A stretch of 56,451 nt of DNA from Staphylococcus simiae (GCF_002902085.1 NZ_PPQR01000096.1:4238-60688), one strand, 5' to 3'; positions 19,917 to 33,390 are shown, counted from the first letter of the stretch. Numbers and translations: made by a program. Notes: generated from the letters alone by a model not told the origin.

Positions 19917-19952
19917 GTTAAAACCCCGTTATTTCGATAACGGGGTTTTAAC
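19917..19952 (+). terminator. Terminator after rplL with UUCG tetraloop
   Basis: A perfect 16-bp stem (19917-19932 with 19937-19952) is capped by TTCG. The U-run is partly within the 3' arm. Confidence 0.85.
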
Positions 19953-20013
19953 TCATTTATAGGTTGTTTTAATGTTATAATATGTCAATAAGAACTATGA
20001 ATGAGGTGGATTA

Positions 20014-20622
20014 ATGAGCCATTACTATGATGAAAATCCTGATGTGGAAAGTGATGAACAACATATTAAATACACTTTTGATAATGAACAATTAGATTTA
20101 ATAACTGATAACGGTGTTTTTTCGAAAGACAAAGTGGATTATGGTAGTGATGTGTTAATTCATACTTTCATGAAAATGTATCCACCTGGACCAAGCAAAA
20201 CAATTGCTGATGTTGGATGTGGATATGGACCTATCGGATTAACAATAGCTAAAAAGTCACCACATCATAAAATTTATATGCTTGATGTAAATCGTCGAGC
20301 TCTAACTTTAGCTCAAAAGAATAAAAAGAAAAATAACATCGAAAATGTTGTGATTAAAGAAAGTGACGCGTTGAATGCTGTTGAAGATAATAGTTTTGAT
20401 TTTATTTTAACTAATCCCCCAATAAGAGCGGGTAAAGAAGTTGTTCATCGTATTTTCGAGGAATCTATAAACAAGCTAAAGCAAGAAGGACAACTGTTTG
20501 TTGTTATACAAAAGAAACAAGGCATGCCTTCTGCTAAGAAAAAGATGCAACAATTATTTGGCAATGTCGAAGTAGTAAATAAAGATAAAGGATATTATAT
20601 TTTGAGAAGTACAAAGTCTTGA
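20014..20622 (+). CDS. RsmC-like class I SAM-dependent methyltransferase
   Basis: A 202-residue methyltransferase with the SAM-binding motif DVGCGYGPIGL (about 67-77) and the catalytic NPP motif at 134-136 (LTNPPIRAG), typical of enzymes that methylate exocyclic amines such as guanine N2. It resembles the C-terminal half of RsmC, the 16S rRNA G1207 enzyme. It lies between rplL and rpoB as in other staphylococci. The rRNA target is an inference. Confidence 0.85.
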   Translation: MSHYYDENPDVESDEQHIKYTFDNEQLDLITDNGVFSKDKVDYGSDVLIHTFMKMYPPGPSKTIADVGCGYGPIGLTIAKKSPHHKIYMLDVNRRALTLAQKNKKKNNIENVVIKESDALNAVEDNSFDFILTNPPIRAGKEVVHRIFEESINKLKQEGQLFVVIQKKQGMPSAKKKMQQLFGNVEVVNKDKGYYILRSTKS

Positions 20623-20839
20623 AATGAATGTGATATTCTGTTATAGTTATATAATGTAAAAATTTATGTTCAATAAGTGTGTACTTTTACGTTAAATAAA
20701 TAAGTGAATCAAGAATAAACATATGAATCGAAAATGGTGTCATCATTAGTGTTGCCGTTTTCTTTTTGTCTTTATATATTGCTGATCTTATGATGTTTAG
20801 GTAAAAGCGGATCACACAATTTTTGAGGGGTGAATCTGT

Positions 20840-23800
20840 TTGGCAGGTCAAGTTGTCCAATATGGAAGACATCGTAAACGTAGAAACTACGCTAGAATTT
20901 CAGAAGTATTAGAATTACCAAACTTAATAGAAATTCAAACAAAATCTTACGAATGGTTCCTTAACGAAGGTTTAATTGAAATGTTTAGAGACATTTCTCC
21001 GATAGAAGATTTTACTGGTAATTTATCATTAGAATTTGTTGATTACCGTTTAGGTGAACCAAAATATGACTTAGAAGAATCTAAAAACCGTGACGCAACA
21101 TATGCAGCACCTCTTCGTGTTAAAGTTCGTCTAATCATTAAAGAAACTGGTGAAGTTAAAGAGCAAGAAGTATTTATGGGTGATTTCCCATTAATGACTG
21201 ATACTGGTACGTTCGTTATTAATGGTGCTGAACGTGTAATCGTATCACAATTAGTACGTTCACCATCCGTTTACTTTAATGAAAAATTAGATAAAAATGG
21301 TCGAGAAAACTATGACGCTACAATCATTCCAAACCGTGGTGCATGGTTAGAGTTTGAAACTGATGCAAAAGACGTTGTTTACGTGCGTATTGATAGAACA
21401 CGTAAATTACCATTAACTGTATTATTACGTGCTTTAGGTTTCTCAAGCGACCAAGAAATTGTTGACTTATTAGGAGACAATGAATATTTACGTAATACGC
21501 TTGAAAAAGATAGTACGGAGAACACTGAACAAGCATTATTAGAAATCTATGAACGCTTGCGTCCAGGTGAACCACCAACTGTTGAAAATGCTAAGAGTTT
21601 ACTATACTCACGTTTCTTCGATCCAAAACGTTATGATTTAGCGAGTGTGGGTCGATACAAAACAAACAAAAAATTACATTTAAAACATCGTTTGTTCAAT
21701 CAAAAACTTGCTGAACCAATCGTTGATAGCGAAACTGGGGAAATTGTAGTTGAAGCAGGAACTGTACTTGATCGTCGTAAATTAGATGAAATCATGGACG
21801 TTTTAGAATCAAATGCAAATAGTGAAGTGTTTGAATTACACGGTAGTGTTATAGATGAACCTGTTGAAATTCAATCAATTAAAGTATATGTACCAAATGA
21901 TGAAGAAGGACGTACTACTACTGTAATTGGTAATGCTTTCCCAGATTCAGAAGTTAAATGTATTACACCAGCTGATATTATTGCTTCAATGAGTTATTTC
22001 TTTAACTTATTAAGTGGTATTGGTTATACAGATGATATTGACCATTTAGGTAATCGTCGTTTACGTTCTGTAGGCGAATTATTACAAAACCAATTCAGAA
22101 TTGGTTTATCTAGAATGGAAAGAGTTGTACGTGAAAGAATGTCTATTCAAGACACTGATTCTGTCACACCACAACAATTAATCAATATTCGTCCAGTAAT
22201 TGCATCTATTAAAGAATTCTTTGGTAGCTCTCAATTATCTCAATTCATGGACCAAGCTAATCCATTAGCTGAATTAACACATAAACGTCGTTTATCAGCA
22301 TTAGGACCTGGTGGTTTAACTCGTGAACGTGCTCAAATGGAAGTACGTGACGTTCACTATTCTCACTATGGCCGTATGTGTCCAATTGAAACACCTGAGG
22401 GACCAAATATCGGATTAATTAACTCATTATCAAGCTATGCTCGAGTTAACGAATTCGGATTTATTGAAACACCTTATCGTAAAGTAGACATAGATACGCA
22501 TGCTATTACTGATCAAATTGACTATTTAACAGCTGATGAAGAAGATAGTTATGTTGTTGCCCAAGCCAACTCTAAATTAGATGAAAATGGTCGTTTTATC
22601 GAGGACGAAGTTGTTTGTCGTTTCCGTGGTAATAACACAGTTATGGCCAAAGAAAAAATGGACTACATGGATGTATCTCCTAAACAAGTTGTTTCTGCAG
22701 CAACAGCATGTATCCCATTCTTAGAAAACGATGACTCAAACCGTGCGTTAATGGGTGCAAACATGCAACGACAAGCAGTACCATTGATGAACCCAGAAGC
22801 ACCATTTGTTGGTACAGGTATGGAACACGTAGCAGCACGTGACTCTGGTGCGGCGATTACAGCTAAACATAGAGGACGTGTAGAACATGTTGAATCTAAT
22901 GAAATCTTAGTTAGACGCTTAGTTGAAGAAAATGGTGTTGAACACGAAGGTGAATTAGATCGTTATCCATTAGCTAAATTCAAACGTTCAAACTCAGGTA
23001 CTTGTTACAATCAACGTCCAATCGTTGCTGTTGGAGATGTAGTTGAATACAACGAGATTTTAGCTGACGGTCCTTCTATGGAATTAGGAGAAATGGCACT
23101 TGGTAGAAACGTCGTTGTTGGTTTCATGACATGGGACGGTTATAACTACGAAGATGCTGTTATCATGAGCGAAAGATTAGTAAAAGATGATGTATATACG
23201 TCAATTCATATTGAAGAGTATGAATCAGAAGCGCGTGATACTAAACTTGGACCTGAAGAAATTACTCGTGATATTCCAAACGTTTCTGAAAGTGCACTTA
23301 AAAACTTAGATGATCGTGGTATTGTTTATGTGGGTGCTGAAGTTAAAGATGGAGACATCTTAGTTGGTAAAGTTACGCCTAAAGGTGTTACTGAACTTAC
23401 TGCAGAAGAAAGACTGTTGCATGCTATCTTTGGTGAAAAAGCACGTGAAGTTAGAGACACTTCATTACGTGTACCACATGGTGCAGGCGGTATTGTGTTA
23501 GATGTTAAAGTCTTCAATCGTGAAGAGGGAGATGATACGTTATCTCCTGGTGTAAACCAATTAGTACGTGTATATATCGTGCAAAAACGTAAAATTCACG
23601 TAGGAGATAAAATGTGTGGTCGTCACGGTAACAAAGGTGTTATCTCTAAAATTGTTCCAGAAGAAGATATGCCTTACTTACCAGATGGAACACCAATCGA
23701 TATCATGTTAAACCCACTAGGTGTACCTTCACGTATGAATATCGGACAAGTATTAGAGCTACATTTAGGTATGGCTGCTAAAAACTTAGGTATTCATGTT

Positions 23801-24391
23801 GCATCACCAGTATTTGATGGTGCTAACGATGACGATGTATGGTCTACTATCGAAGAAGCTGGTATGGCTCGCGATGGTAAAACTGTATTGTATGATGGAC
23901 GTACTGGTGAACCATTCGATAATCGTATTTCTGTTGGTGTTATGTATATGCTTAAATTAGCACACATGGTAGATGATAAATTACATGCGCGTTCAACTGG
24001 ACCATATTCATTAGTAACTCAACAACCATTAGGTGGTAAAGCACAATTTGGTGGTCAACGTTTTGGTGAAATGGAAGTATGGGCACTTGAAGCTTATGGT
24101 GCAGCATATACATTACAAGAGATACTAACTTATAAATCTGATGATACTGTAGGTCGTGTAAAAACTTACGAAGCTATTGTAAAAGGTGAAAATATCTCTA
24201 GACCAAGTGTTCCTGAATCATTCCGTGTATTGATGAAAGAATTACAAAGTTTAGGCCTAGACGTTAAAGTGATGGATGAACAAGATAATGAAATCGAAAT
24301 GGCTGACGTTGATGACGAAGATGTTGTTGAACGTAAAGTAGACTTACAGCAAAAAGATGCTCCAGAATCACAAAAAGAAGTAACTGATTAA
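20840..24391 (+). CDS. rpoB: RNA polymerase beta subunit
   Basis: The beta subunit holds half of the catalytic cleft. Its 1183 residues equal S. aureus RpoB in length. I chose the TTG at 20840 ([16 protein letters not shown]), after GAGGGGTG. The rifampicin-binding cluster starts at S463-S464, with Q468, D471, H481 and S486 as in the sensitive wild type of S. aureus numbering. The C-terminal tail is acidic and variable. rpoC follows after 138 bases containing a hairpin. Confidence 0.98.
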   Translation: MAGQVVQYGRHRKRRNYARISEVLELPNLIEIQTKSYEWFLNEGLIEMFRDISPIEDFTGNLSLEFVDYRLGEPKYDLEESKNRDATYAAPLRVKVRLIIKETGEVKEQEVFMGDFPLMTDTGTFVINGAERVIVSQLVRSPSVYFNEKLDKNGRENYDATIIPNRGAWLEFETDAKDVVYVRIDRTRKLPLTVLLRALGFSSDQEIVDLLGDNEYLRNTLEKDSTENTEQALLEIYERLRPGEPPTVENAKSLLYSRFFDPKRYDLASVGRYKTNKKLHLKHRLFNQKLAEPIVDSETGEIVVEAGTVLDRRKLDEIMDVLESNANSEVFELHGSVIDEPVEIQSIKVYVPNDEEGRTTTVIGNAFPDSEVKCITPADIIASMSYFFNLLSGIGYTDDIDHLGNRRLRSVGELLQNQFRIGLSRMERVVRERMSIQDTDSVTPQQLINIRPVIASIKEFFGSSQLSQFMDQANPLAELTHKRRLSALGPGGLTRERAQMEVRDVHYSHYGRMCPIETPEGPNIGLINSLSSYARVNEFGFIETPYRKVDIDTHAITDQIDYLTADEEDSYVVAQANSKLDENGRFIEDEVVCRFRGNNTVMAKEKMDYMDVSPKQVVSAATACIPFLENDDSNRALMGANMQRQAVPLMNPEAPFVGTGMEHVAARDSGAAITAKHRGRVEHVESNEILVRRLVEENGVEHEGELDRYPLAKFKRSNSGTCYNQRPIVAVGDVVEYNEILADGPSMELGEMALGRNVVVGFMTWDGYNYEDAVIMSERLVKDDVYTSIHIEEYESEARDTKLGPEEITRDIPNVSESALKNLDDRGIVYVGAEVKDGDILVGKVTPKGVTELTAEERLLHAIFGEKAREVRDTSLRVPHGAGGIVLDVKVFNREEGDDTLSPGVNQLVRVYIVQKRKIHVGDKMCGRHGNKGVISKIVPEEDMPYLPDGTPIDIMLNPLGVPSRMNIGQVLELHLGMAAKNLGIHVASPVFDGANDDDVWSTIEEAGMARDGKTVLYDGRTGEPFDNRISVGVMYMLKLAHMVDDKLHARSTGPYSLVTQQPLGGKAQFGGQRFGEMEVWALEAYGAAYTLQEILTYKSDDTVGRVKTYEAIVKGENISRPSVPESFRVLMKELQSLGLDVKVMDEQDNEIEMADVDDEDVVERKVDLQQKDAPESQKEVTD

Positions 24392-24410
24392 TACGCAATT
24401 TAAATAAAAT

Positions 24411-24466
24411 AGGGCAGTAAGTGTACAAACTGAGTAGTGAATATATTCAGTTTGTCACTTTTGACC
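24411..24466 (+). other. Hairpin between rpoB and rpoC
   Basis: ACAAACTGA (24425-24433) pairs with TCAGTTTGT (24447-24455); the stem extends outward through GTG/CAC and AGGNCA/TGACCT. There is no T-run, so it is more likely a processing or stability element than a terminator. Confidence 0.55.
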
Positions 24467-24529
24467 TAATAAAATAAATGCAAATCAATCAAATAGCACA
24501 GCTAATCTAAATTGAAGGAGGTAGGCTCC

Positions 24530-27500
24530 TTGATTGATGTAAATAATTTCCATTATATGAAAATTGGGTTAGCTTCACCTGAAAAAATCCGTTCTTGGTC
24601 ATTTGGTGAAGTTAAAAAACCTGAAACAATCAACTACCGTACATTAAAACCTGAAAAAGATGGTCTATTCTGCGAAAGAATTTTTGGACCTACAAAAGAC
24701 TGGGAATGTAGTTGTGGTAAATACAAACGTGTTCGCTACAAAGGCATGGTCTGTGATAGATGTGGTGTAGAAGTAACAAAATCTAAAGTACGTCGTGAAA
24801 GAATGGGACACATTGAACTAGCTGCTCCTGTTTCACATATTTGGTATTTTAAAGGAATTCCAAGTCGTATGGGATTATTACTTGATATGTCACCTAGAGC
24901 ATTAGAAGAAGTCATTTACTTTGCTTCTTATGTTGTAGTAGATCCAGGTCCAACTGGTCTAGAAAAGAAAACATTATTATCTGAAGCTGAATTCAGAGAT
25001 TACTATGATAAATACCCAGGTCAATTCGTTGCTAAAATGGGTGCTGAAGGTATTAAAGATCTACTTGAAGAAATTGATTTAGATGAAGAACTTAAACAAT
25101 TACGTGATGAGTTAGAGTCAGCAACTGGACAAAGACTTACTCGTGCAATTAAACGTTTAGAAGTTGTTGAATCATTCCGTAACTCAGGTAATAATCCTGC
25201 ATGGATGATATTAGATGTTCTTCCTATCATTCCACCAGAAATTCGTCCAATGGTTCAATTAGATGGTGGACGTTTTGCAACAAGTGATTTAAATGATTTA
25301 TATCGTCGTGTTATCAATCGTAATAATCGTTTAAAACGTTTATTAGATTTAGGTGCACCTGGTATTATTGTGCAAAACGAAAAACGTATGTTACAAGAAG
25401 CTGTCGATGCATTGATTGACAATGGTCGTCGTGGTCGTCCAGTAACTGGACCAGGTAACCGCCCATTAAAATCTTTATCACACATGCTTAAAGGTAAACA
25501 AGGTCGTTTCCGTCAAAACTTACTTGGTAAACGTGTTGACTATTCTGGTCGTTCAGTAATTGCAGTTGGACCAAGTCTTAAAATGTACCAATGTGGTCTT
25601 CCAAAAGAAATGGCATTAGAATTGTTCAAACCTTTTGTTATGAAAGAATTAGTACAACGTGAGATTGCTACTAACATCAAAAATGCTAAGAGTAAAATCG
25701 AGCGTATGGATGATGAAGTTTGGGATGTATTAGAAGATGTTATTAGAGAACATCCAGTATTACTTAACCGTGCACCAACATTGCATAGATTAGGTATTCA
25801 AGCATTTGAACCAACATTAGTAGAAGGTAGAGCTATTCGTTTACATCCACTTGTAACGACTGCGTATAATGCCGATTTTGATGGTGACCAAATGGCTGTT
25901 CACGTACCTTTATCTAAAGAAGCACAAGCTGAAGCAAGAATGTTAATGTTAGCTGCTCAAAATATCTTAAACCCTAAAGATGGTAAACCAGTTGTAACAC
26001 CATCTCAAGATATGGTATTAGGTAACTATTATTTAACATTAGAAAGAAAAGATGCAGTGAATACAGGTGCAATCTTTAATGACACAAATGAAGTGTTAAA
26101 AGCTTATGCAAACGGATTTGTACATTTACACACTCGTATTGGTGTACACGCAAGTTCATTTAATAATCCAACATTTACTGATGAACAAAATAAAAAAATT
26201 CTTGTAACTTCTGTAGGTAAAATTATTTTCAATGAAATCATTCCGGATTCATTTGCGTATATTAACGAGCCTACACAAGAGAATCTAGAACGTAAAACTC
26301 CAGATAGATACTTCATTGATCCGACAACATTAGGTGAAGGTGGCTTAAAAGCTTACTTTGAAAATGAAGAATTAATAGAACCATTCAACAAAAAATTCTT
26401 AGGAAACATCATTGCAGAAGTGTTTAATAGATTCAGTATTACTGATACATCTATGATGCTTGATAGAATGAAAGATCTAGGATTTAAATTCTCATCTAAA
26501 GCTGGTATCACAGTTGGTGTCGCTGATATCGTGGTATTACCAGATAAACAACAAATTTTAGATGAACATGAAAAATTAGTTGATAGAATTACTAAACAAT
26601 TTAACCGTGGTTTAATCACTGAAGAAGAAAGATATAATGCAGTTGTTGAAATTTGGACAGATGCAAAAGATCAAATTCAAGGTGAATTAATGCAATCACT
26701 TGAAAAAACAAACCCAATCTTTATGATGAGTGATTCAGGTGCCCGTGGTAACGCATCTAACTTTACACAATTAGCTGGTATGCGTGGTTTAATGGCTGCA
26801 CCATCTGGTAAGATTATTGAATTACCAATCACTTCATCATTCCGTGAAGGTTTAACAGTACTTGAGTACTTCATCTCAACACACGGTGCTCGTAAAGGTC
26901 TTGCTGATACAGCCCTTAAAACAGCTGACTCAGGTTACCTTACTCGTCGTCTTGTTGACGTTGCTCAAGATGTTATCGTTCGTGAAGAAGATTGTGGTAC
27001 GGACAGAGGTTTATTAGTTTCTGATATTAAAGAAGGTACAGAAATGATTGAACCATTTATTGAACGTATCGAAGGACGTTATTCAAAAGAAACAATTCGT
27101 CATCCACAAACAGACGAAATTATTATTCGTCCTGATGAATTAATAACACCTGAAATTGCTAAGAAAATTACTGATGCAGGTATTGAACAAATGTATATCC
27201 GCTCAGCATTTACTTGTAATGCTAGACACGGTGTTTGTGAAAAATGTTATGGTAAAAACCTTGCTACTGGTGAAAAAGTTGAAGTTGGTGAAGCAGTTGG
27301 TACAATTGCTGCCCAATCAATTGGTGAACCAGGTACACAGCTTACTATGCGTACATTCCATACAGGTGGGGTAGCTGGTAGTGATATTACACAAGGTCTT
27401 CCACGTATTCAAGAAATTTTCGAAGCACGTAATCCAAAAGGTCAAGCGGTGATTACTGAAATCGAAGGTGTTGTTGAAGACATTAAATTAGCTAAAGATA

Positions 27501-28156
27501 GACAACAAGAAATAGTTGTTAAAGGTGCAAACGAAACTAGATCTTATCTAGCTTCTGGTACTTCAAGACTTAAAGTAGAAATTGGTCAACCAGTACAACG
27601 TGGTGAAGTATTAACAGAAGGTTCTATTGAGCCTAAGAACTACTTAGCAGTTGCTGGTTTAAATGCTACTGAAAGTTACTTATTAAAAGAAGTACAAAAA
27701 GTTTACCGTATGCAAGGTGTTGAAATCGATGATAAACACGTTGAAGTAATGGTAAGACAAATGTTACGTAAAGTTCGTATCATTGAAGCTGGTGATACTA
27801 AATTATTACCAGGTTCATTAGTTGATATCCATAACTTCACAGATGCTAATAGAGAAGCATTTAAACATCGTAAACGCCCAGCAACAGCTAAACCAGTGTT
27901 ACTAGGTATTACGAAAGCATCACTTGAAACAGAAAGTTTCTTATCTGCAGCATCATTCCAAGAAACTACAAGAGTTCTTACAGATGCAGCTATTAAAGGT
28001 AAACGTGATGATTTATTAGGTCTTAAAGAAAATGTAATTATCGGTAAATTGATTCCAGCTGGTACTGGTATGAGACGTTATAGTGACGTTAAATATGAAA
28101 AAACAGCTGCACCTATTGCTGAAGTAGAGGCACAAGAAGAAATTATCGAACAATAA
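24530..28156 (+). CDS. rpoC: RNA polymerase beta' subunit
   Basis: The beta' subunit carries the catalytic magnesium site NADFDGD at 447-453. A zinc site is formed by C60, C62, C75 and C78, and a second cysteine cluster lies near [11 protein letters not shown]. The 1208 residues are full length. I chose TTG at 24530 ([11 protein letters not shown]), 8 bases after AAGGAGG. A terminator follows at 28161. Confidence 0.98.
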   Translation: MIDVNNFHYMKIGLASPEKIRSWSFGEVKKPETINYRTLKPEKDGLFCERIFGPTKDWECSCGKYKRVRYKGMVCDRCGVEVTKSKVRRERMGHIELAAPVSHIWYFKGIPSRMGLLLDMSPRALEEVIYFASYVVVDPGPTGLEKKTLLSEAEFRDYYDKYPGQFVAKMGAEGIKDLLEEIDLDEELKQLRDELESATGQRLTRAIKRLEVVESFRNSGNNPAWMILDVLPIIPPEIRPMVQLDGGRFATSDLNDLYRRVINRNNRLKRLLDLGAPGIIVQNEKRMLQEAVDALIDNGRRGRPVTGPGNRPLKSLSHMLKGKQGRFRQNLLGKRVDYSGRSVIAVGPSLKMYQCGLPKEMALELFKPFVMKELVQREIATNIKNAKSKIERMDDEVWDVLEDVIREHPVLLNRAPTLHRLGIQAFEPTLVEGRAIRLHPLVTTAYNADFDGDQMAVHVPLSKEAQAEARMLMLAAQNILNPKDGKPVVTPSQDMVLGNYYLTLERKDAVNTGAIFNDTNEVLKAYANGFVHLHTRIGVHASSFNNPTFTDEQNKKILVTSVGKIIFNEIIPDSFAYINEPTQENLERKTPDRYFIDPTTLGEGGLKAYFENEELIEPFNKKFLGNIIAEVFNRFSITDTSMMLDRMKDLGFKFSSKAGITVGVADIVVLPDKQQILDEHEKLVDRITKQFNRGLITEEERYNAVVEIWTDAKDQIQGELMQSLEKTNPIFMMSDSGARGNASNFTQLAGMRGLMAAPSGKIIELPITSSFREGLTVLEYFISTHGARKGLADTALKTADSGYLTRRLVDVAQDVIVREEDCGTDRGLLVSDIKEGTEMIEPFIERIEGRYSKETIRHPQTDEIIIRPDELITPEIAKKITDAGIEQMYIRSAFTCNARHGVCEKCYGKNLATGEKVEVGEAVGTIAAQSIGEPGTQLTMRTFHTGGVAGSDITQGLPRIQEIFEARNPKGQAVITEIEGVVEDIKLAKDRQQEIVVKGANETRSYLASGTSRLKVEIGQPVQRGEVLTEGSIEPKNYLAVAGLNATESYLLKEVQKVYRMQGVEIDDKHVEVMVRQMLRKVRIIEAGDTKLLPGSLVDIHNFTDANREAFKHRKRPATAKPVLLGITKASLETESFLSAASFQETTRVLTDAAIKGKRDDLLGLKENVIIGKLIPAGTGMRRYSDVKYEKTAAPIAEVEAQEEIIEQ

Positions 28157-28160
28157 TAAC

Positions 28161-28197
28161 TAACAGAGGCTATTAATTTAGCCTCTTGTTATTTTTA
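28161..28197 (+). terminator. Terminator after rpoC
   Basis: TAACAGAGGCTA pairs with TAGCCTCTTGTTA with one bulge, followed by TTTTTA. Confidence 0.8.
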
Positions 28198-28210
28198 TAG
28201 TGAATACATG

Positions 28211-28239
28211 TTGACTTTGTAGCTTAATCAATGTTAATA
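28211..28239 (+). promoter_or_regulatory. Promoter before the L7Ae-like gene and str operon
   Basis: TTGACT (28211-28216), 17-bp spacer and TTAATA (28234-28239), 42 bases before the TTG start. Confidence 0.65.
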
Positions 28240-28280
28240 TATTAAAGGTTGATGCAAGCAGAACTTTGGAGGATAAGTTA

Positions 28281-28535
28281 TTGTCTAAGGAAAAAGTTGC
28301 ACGCTTTAACAAACAACAATTTGTAGTTGGTCTTAAAGAAACGCTTAAAGCGTTGAATAAAGATCAAGTTACATCTTTGATTATTGCTCAAGACGTTGAA
28401 GTTCATTTAATGGCTCGCGTGTTAAGCCAAATCAATCAACAAAATATTCCTGTATCATTTTTCGAGAGCAAACGTGCTTTAGGAAAATATGTAGGTATTA
28501 ATGTTAATGCTACAATTGTCGCATTACTTAAATGA
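28281..28535 (+). CDS. L7Ae-like K-turn RNA-binding protein (YbxF/RplGB)
   Basis: An 84-residue protein of the L7Ae/L30e fold: short alternating helices and strands with [19 protein letters not shown] and a C-terminal [13 protein letters not shown]. Homologues bind RNA kink-turns and some associate with ribosomes. I chose TTG at 28281 ([13 protein letters not shown]), after TTTGGAGG. The position between rpoC and rpsL is conserved in Firmicutes. Confidence 0.88.
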   Translation: MSKEKVARFNKQQFVVGLKETLKALNKDQVTSLIIAQDVEVHLMARVLSQINQQNIPVSFFESKRALGKYVGINVNATIVALLK

Positions 28536-28634
28536 GAATTAGTAAGTATCAATGCTTACTAAATTTTATTTAACTTAAAAATGAACCACCTGGATGTGTG
28601 GGATTAAAAAATGGAAGAGAGGAGGACATATCAC

Positions 28635-29048
28635 ATGCCAACTATTAACCAATTAGTACGTAAACCAAGACAAAGTAAAGTTAGAAAATCAGACTCTCCA
28701 GCTTTAAATAAAGGTTTTAACAGTAAAAAGAAAAAATTTACTGATTTAAACTCACCACAAAAACGTGGAGTTTGTACTCGTGTAGGTACTATGACACCTA
28801 AAAAACCTAACTCAGCGTTACGTAAATATGCTCGTGTGCGTTTATCAAACAACATTGAAATTAACGCATACATTCCTGGTATCGGCCATAACTTACAAGA
28901 ACACAGTGTTGTACTTGTACGTGGTGGACGTGTAAAAGACTTACCTGGTGTTCGTTACCACATCGTACGTGGTGCACTTGATACTTCAGGTGTTGACGGA
29001 CGTAGACAAGGTCGTTCATTATACGGAACTAAAAAACCTAAAAACTAA
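28635..29048 (+). CDS. rpsL: Ribosomal protein S12
   Basis: S12 lies at the decoding centre. The 137 residues include [17 protein letters not shown] and the loop [17 protein letters not shown], both unaltered at the lysines where streptomycin-resistance changes usually occur. I chose ATG at 28635 ([10 protein letters not shown]) after GAGAGGAGG. It heads the rpsL-rpsG-fusA-tuf group. Confidence 0.97.
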   Translation: MPTINQLVRKPRQSKVRKSDSPALNKGFNSKKKKFTDLNSPQKRGVCTRVGTMTPKKPNSALRKYARVRLSNNIEINAYIPGIGHNLQEHSVVLVRGGRVKDLPGVRYHIVRGALDTSGVDGRRQGRSLYGTKKPKN

Positions 29049-29117
29049 TAATTAAATTTATGTTTTTACATGTGATTTAATTACATTACAATTATTAAGG
29101 AAGGGAGGATTTACATT

Positions 29118-29588
29118 ATGCCTCGTAAAGGATCAGTACCTAAAAGAGACGTATTACCAGATCCAATTCATAACTCTAAGTTAGTAACAAAGTTAATTAA
29201 CAAAATTATGTTAGATGGTAAACGCGGAACAGCACAAAGAATTCTTTATTCAGCATTCGACCTAGTTGAACAACGTAGTGGTCGTGATGCATTAGAAGTA
29301 TTCGAAGAAGCAATCAACAATATTATGCCAGTATTAGAAGTTAAAGCACGTCGTGTTGGTGGTTCTAACTATCAAGTACCTGTAGAAGTTCGTCCAGAAC
29401 GTCGTACTACTTTAGGATTACGTTGGTTAGTTAACTATGCACGTCTTCGTGGTGAAAAAACGATGGAAGACCGTTTAGCTAACGAAATTTTAGATGCAGC
29501 AAATAATACAGGTGGTGCCGTTAAGAAACGTGAGGATACTCACAAAATGGCTGAAGCGAACAAAGCATTCGCTCACTACCGTTGGTAA
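29118..29588 (+). CDS. rpsG: Ribosomal protein S7
   Basis: S7 nucleates assembly of the 30S head and touches the E-site tRNA. The 156 residues begin [16 protein letters not shown] and contain the conserved [23 protein letters not shown] after AAGGGAGG. It lies between rpsL and fusA in the usual order. Confidence 0.97.
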
Positions 29589-29708
29589 GATAAAAGCTTT
29601 TACCCTGAGTGTGTTAATTGTTAGTGACCCATCATTAGCAATTCATACTTAGGGCATCGCCATATCTATCGTATTTATTCAGTAATTAACTGGAAGGAGA
29701 AAAAATAC

Positions 29709-31790
29709 ATGGCTAGAGAATTTTCACTAGAAAAAACTCGTAATATCGGTATCATGGCTCACATCGATGCTGGTAAAACGACTACGACTGAACGTATTCT
29801 TTATTACACTGGCCGTATCCACAAAATTGGTGAAACACACGAAGGTGCTTCACAAATGGACTGGATGGAACAAGAACAAGATCGTGGTATTACAATCACA
29901 TCTGCAGCAACAACTGCAGCTTGGGACGGTCACCGTGTGAATATTATCGATACACCTGGACACGTAGACTTCACTGTTGAAGTTGAACGTTCATTACGTG
30001 TACTTGACGGAGCAGTTACAGTACTTGATGCACAATCAGGTGTTGAACCTCAAACTGAAACAGTTTGGCGTCAGGCTACAACATATGGTGTTCCTCGTAT
30101 CGTATTTGTAAACAAAATGGATAAATTAGGTGCTAACTTCGAATATTCTGTAAGTACTTTACATGATCGTTTAGATGCTAATGCAGCTCCAATCCAATTA
30201 CCAATTGGTGCAGAGGACGAATTCGAAGCAATCATTGACTTAGTTGAAATGAAATGTTTCAAATATACAAATGATTTAGGTACTGAAATTGAAGAAATTG
30301 AAATTCCTGAAGATCATAAAGAAAGAGCTGAAGAAGCTCGTTCTGCATTAATCGAAGCAGTTGCTGAAACTAGCGACGAATTAATGGAGAAATATCTTGG
30401 TGACGAAGAAATTACAATTGCTGAATTGAAAAATGCTATCCGTGAAGCTACTACTAATGTAGAATTCTACCCAGTACTTTGTGGAACAGCTTTCAAAAAC
30501 AAAGGTGTTCAATTAATGCTTAATGCTGTAATTGATTACTTACCTTCACCACTAGACGTTAAACCAATTATTGGTCACCGTGCTAGTAACCCAGAAGAAG
30601 AAGTAATTGCAAGAGCTGACGACTCAGCTGAGTTCGCTGCTTTAGCATTTAAAGTTATGACTGACCCTTATGTTGGTAAATTAACATTCTTCCGTGTGTA
30701 CTCAGGTACAATGACATCTGGTTCATACATTAAGAACTCAACTAAAGATAAACGTGAACGTGTAGGTCGTTTATTACAAATGCACGCTAACTCACGTCAA
30801 GAAATCGACACTGTATATTCAGGAGATATCGCAGCTGCGGTAGGTCTTAAAGATACAGGAACTGGTGATACTTTATGTGGTGAGAAAAATGACATTATCT
30901 TGGAATCAATGGAATTCCCAGAACCTGTTATCCACTTATCAGTTGAACCAAAATCTAAAGCTGACCAAGATAAAATGACTCAAGCTTTAGTTAAATTGCA
31001 AGAAGAAGATCCAACATTCCATGCGCATACTGATGAAGAAACTGGACAAGTTATCATTGGTGGTATGGGTGAACTTCACTTAGATATCTTAGTAGACCGT
31101 ATGAAGAAAGAATTTAACGTTGAATGTAACGTAGGTGCTCCAATGGTTTCATATCGTGAAACTTTCAAATCATCTGCACAAGTTCAAGGTAAATTCTCTC
31201 GTCAATCTGGTGGTCGTGGTCAATACGGTGATGTTCACATCGAATTTACACCTAATGAAACTGGTGGCGGTTTTGAATTCGAAAACGCTATCGTTGGTGG
31301 TGTAGTTCCTCGTGAATATATTCCATCAGTTGAAGCTGGTCTTAAAGATGCTATGGAAAATGGTGTCTTAGCAGGTTATCCATTAATTGATGTTAAAGCT
31401 AAATTATATGATGGTTCATACCATGATGTCGATTCATCAGAAATGGCCTTCAAAATTGCTGCATCATTAGCACTTAAAGAAGCTGCTAAAAAATGTGATC
31501 CTGTTATTTTAGAACCAATGATGAAAGTTACTATCGAAATGCCTGAAGAATACATGGGTGATATCATGGGTGACGTAACATCTCGTCGTGGACGTGTTGA
31601 TGGTATGGAACCTCGTGGTAATGCACAAGTTGTTAATGCTTATGTACCACTTTCAGAAATGTTCGGTTACGCAACTTCATTACGTTCAAATACACAAGGT
31701 CGCGGAACTTACACAATGTACTTTGATCATTATGCCGAAGTTCCAAAATCAATTGCAGAAGAAATTATCAAGAAAAATAAAGGTGAATAA
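29709..31790 (+). CDS. fusA: Elongation factor G
   Basis: EF-G drives translocation and, with RRF, ribosome recycling. The 693-residue protein has P-loop AHIDAGKT at 17-24 and all five domains. Residues tied to fusidic acid resistance in S. aureus numbering, such as H457 and L461, are wild type. It follows rpsG by 120 bases and has a GGAAGGAG site. Confidence 0.98.
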   Translation: MAREFSLEKTRNIGIMAHIDAGKTTTTERILYYTGRIHKIGETHEGASQMDWMEQEQDRGITITSAATTAAWDGHRVNIIDTPGHVDFTVEVERSLRVLDGAVTVLDAQSGVEPQTETVWRQATTYGVPRIVFVNKMDKLGANFEYSVSTLHDRLDANAAPIQLPIGAEDEFEAIIDLVEMKCFKYTNDLGTEIEEIEIPEDHKERAEEARSALIEAVAETSDELMEKYLGDEEITIAELKNAIREATTNVEFYPVLCGTAFKNKGVQLMLNAVIDYLPSPLDVKPIIGHRASNPEEEVIARADDSAEFAALAFKVMTDPYVGKLTFFRVYSGTMTSGSYIKNSTKDKRERVGRLLQMHANSRQEIDTVYSGDIAAAVGLKDTGTGDTLCGEKNDIILESMEFPEPVIHLSVEPKSKADQDKMTQALVKLQEEDPTFHAHTDEETGQVIIGGMGELHLDILVDRMKKEFNVECNVGAPMVSYRETFKSSAQVQGKFSRQSGGRGQYGDVHIEFTPNETGGGFEFENAIVGGVVPREYIPSVEAGLKDAMENGVLAGYPLIDVKAKLYDGSYHDVDSSEMAFKIAASLALKEAAKKCDPVILEPMMKVTIEMPEEYMGDIMGDVTSRRGRVDGMEPRGNAQVVNAYVPLSEMFGYATSLRSNTQGRGTYTMYFDHYAEVPKSIAEEIIKKNKGE

Positions 31791-31801
31791 TATAACTTGT
31801 T

Positions 31802-31962
31802 TTGACTAGCTATGCTAGGTTAGAATAATAACTGAGCTTATTGTAAGCTATCATCTTTAAAGTTTGATTTTTTCGGATATATGCATTATAAAGGAATTAT
31901 GAATTTCTTTTTTGCAAACACTGTAAATCATCTTCTCATGATGGTGAGAAACTGTCATGAGA
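31802..31962 (+). other. tuf upstream region with TTGACT and a leader hairpin
   Basis: TTGACT (31802-31807) could be a -35, but no good -10 sits at the right distance. TCTCATGA (31934-31941) pairs with TCATGAGA (31955-31962), an 8-bp hairpin 47 bases before tuf. A separate tuf promoter is possible, not shown. Confidence 0.4.
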
Positions 31963-32008
31963 GATAAAATTTAAATTAATTTTCAATAAGAATAGGAGAG
32001 ATTTTATA

Positions 32009-33193
32009 ATGGCTAAAGAAAAATTCGATCGTTCAAAAGAACATGCCAATATTGGTACTATCGGTCACGTTGACCATGGTAAAACTACTTTAACAGCTGC
32101 TATCGCAACTGTATTAGCAAAAAATGGTGACTCAGTTGCACAATCATATGACATGATTGACAATGCTCCAGAAGAAAAAGAACGTGGTATCACAATCAAT
32201 ACTTCTCACATTGAGTATCAAACTGACAAACGTCACTATGCTCACGTTGACTGCCCAGGACACGCTGACTATGTTAAAAACATGATCACTGGTGCTGCTC
32301 AAATGGACGGCGGTATCTTAGTAGTATCTGCTGCTGATGGTCCAATGCCACAAACTCGTGAACACATCTTATTATCACGTAACGTTGGTGTTCCAGCATT
32401 AGTAGTATTCTTAAACAAAGTTGACATGGTTGACGATGAAGAATTATTAGAATTAGTTGAAATGGAAGTTCGTGACTTATTAAGCGAATATGACTTCCCA
32501 GGTGATGATGTACCTGTAATCGCTGGTTCAGCTTTAAAAGCTTTAGAAGGCGACGAAAAATACGAACAAAAAATCTTAGACTTAATGCAAGCTGTAGATG
32601 ACTACATCCCAACTCCAGAACGTGATTCTGACAAACCATTCATGATGCCAGTTGAGGACGTATTCTCAATCACTGGTCGTGGTACTGTTGCAACAGGCCG
32701 TGTTGAACGTGGTCAAATCAAAGTTGGTGAAGAAGTTGAAATCATCGGATTACACGAAACTTCTAAAACAACTGTTACTGGTGTAGAAATGTTCCGTAAA
32801 TTATTGGACTACGCTGAAGCTGGTGACAACATTGGTGCATTATTACGTGGTGTTGCTCGTGAAGACGTACAACGTGGTCAAGTATTAGCTGCTCCTGGTT
32901 CAATCACACCACACACTAACTTCAAAGCTGAAGTTTATGTATTATCAAAAGACGAAGGTGGACGTCATACTCCATTCTTCTCAAACTATCGTCCACAATT
33001 CTATTTCCGTACTACTGACGTAACTGGTGTTGTTAATTTACCAGAAGGTACTGAAATGGTAATGCCTGGTGATAACGTTGAAATGACAGTAGAATTAATC
33101 GCTCCTATCGCGATTGAAGACGGTACTCGTTTCTCAATCCGTGAAGGTGGACGTACTGTAGGATCAGGCGTTGTTACTGAAATCATTAAATAA
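32009..33193 (+). CDS. tuf: Elongation factor Tu
   Basis: EF-Tu delivers aminoacyl-tRNA to the ribosome. The 394 residues have P-loop GHVDHGKT at 19-26, the G3 motif DCPGHADYV and the three-domain fold. Codons are strongly biased, as expected for one of the most abundant proteins. It is the last gene of the str-type operon and ends at a strong terminator. Confidence 0.98.
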   Translation: MAKEKFDRSKEHANIGTIGHVDHGKTTLTAAIATVLAKNGDSVAQSYDMIDNAPEEKERGITINTSHIEYQTDKRHYAHVDCPGHADYVKNMITGAAQMDGGILVVSAADGPMPQTREHILLSRNVGVPALVVFLNKVDMVDDEELLELVEMEVRDLLSEYDFPGDDVPVIAGSALKALEGDEKYEQKILDLMQAVDDYIPTPERDSDKPFMMPVEDVFSITGRGTVATGRVERGQIKVGEEVEIIGLHETSKTTVTGVEMFRKLLDYAEAGDNIGALLRGVAREDVQRGQVLAAPGSITPHTNFKAEVYVLSKDEGGRHTPFFSNYRPQFYFRTTDVTGVVNLPEGTEMVMPGDNVEMTVELIAPIAIEDGTRFSIREGGRTVGSGVVTEIIK

Positions 33194-33220
33194 TATCTAA
33201 TTCATTTTGGATATTATATA

Positions 33221-33248
33221 AAAGACCCCATGATGGGGTCTTTTTTTT
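33221..33248 (+). terminator. Terminator after tuf
   Basis: A 10-bp stem (33221-33230 with 33234-33243, AAAGACCCCA/TGGGGTCTTT) with a 3-base loop and eight or more T. Confidence 0.95.
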
Positions 33249-33390
33249 GCTTATATTTCATGTCACATCGTTAAATTACAATTTTAAGACAATGATAATC
33301 GACAATTTATAGTTCGAAAATGACTTTTAAGTCGTTTTACAGACAATGTATTAATATCAAACGAATGATAGCGTAAAATAATCCAAAATA

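Noticed and set aside
22226-22300. Rifampicin-resistance mutation in rpoB
   Set aside because: Q468, D471, H481, R484 and S486 are all wild type; the same holds for H457 and L461 of fusA with fusidic acid.
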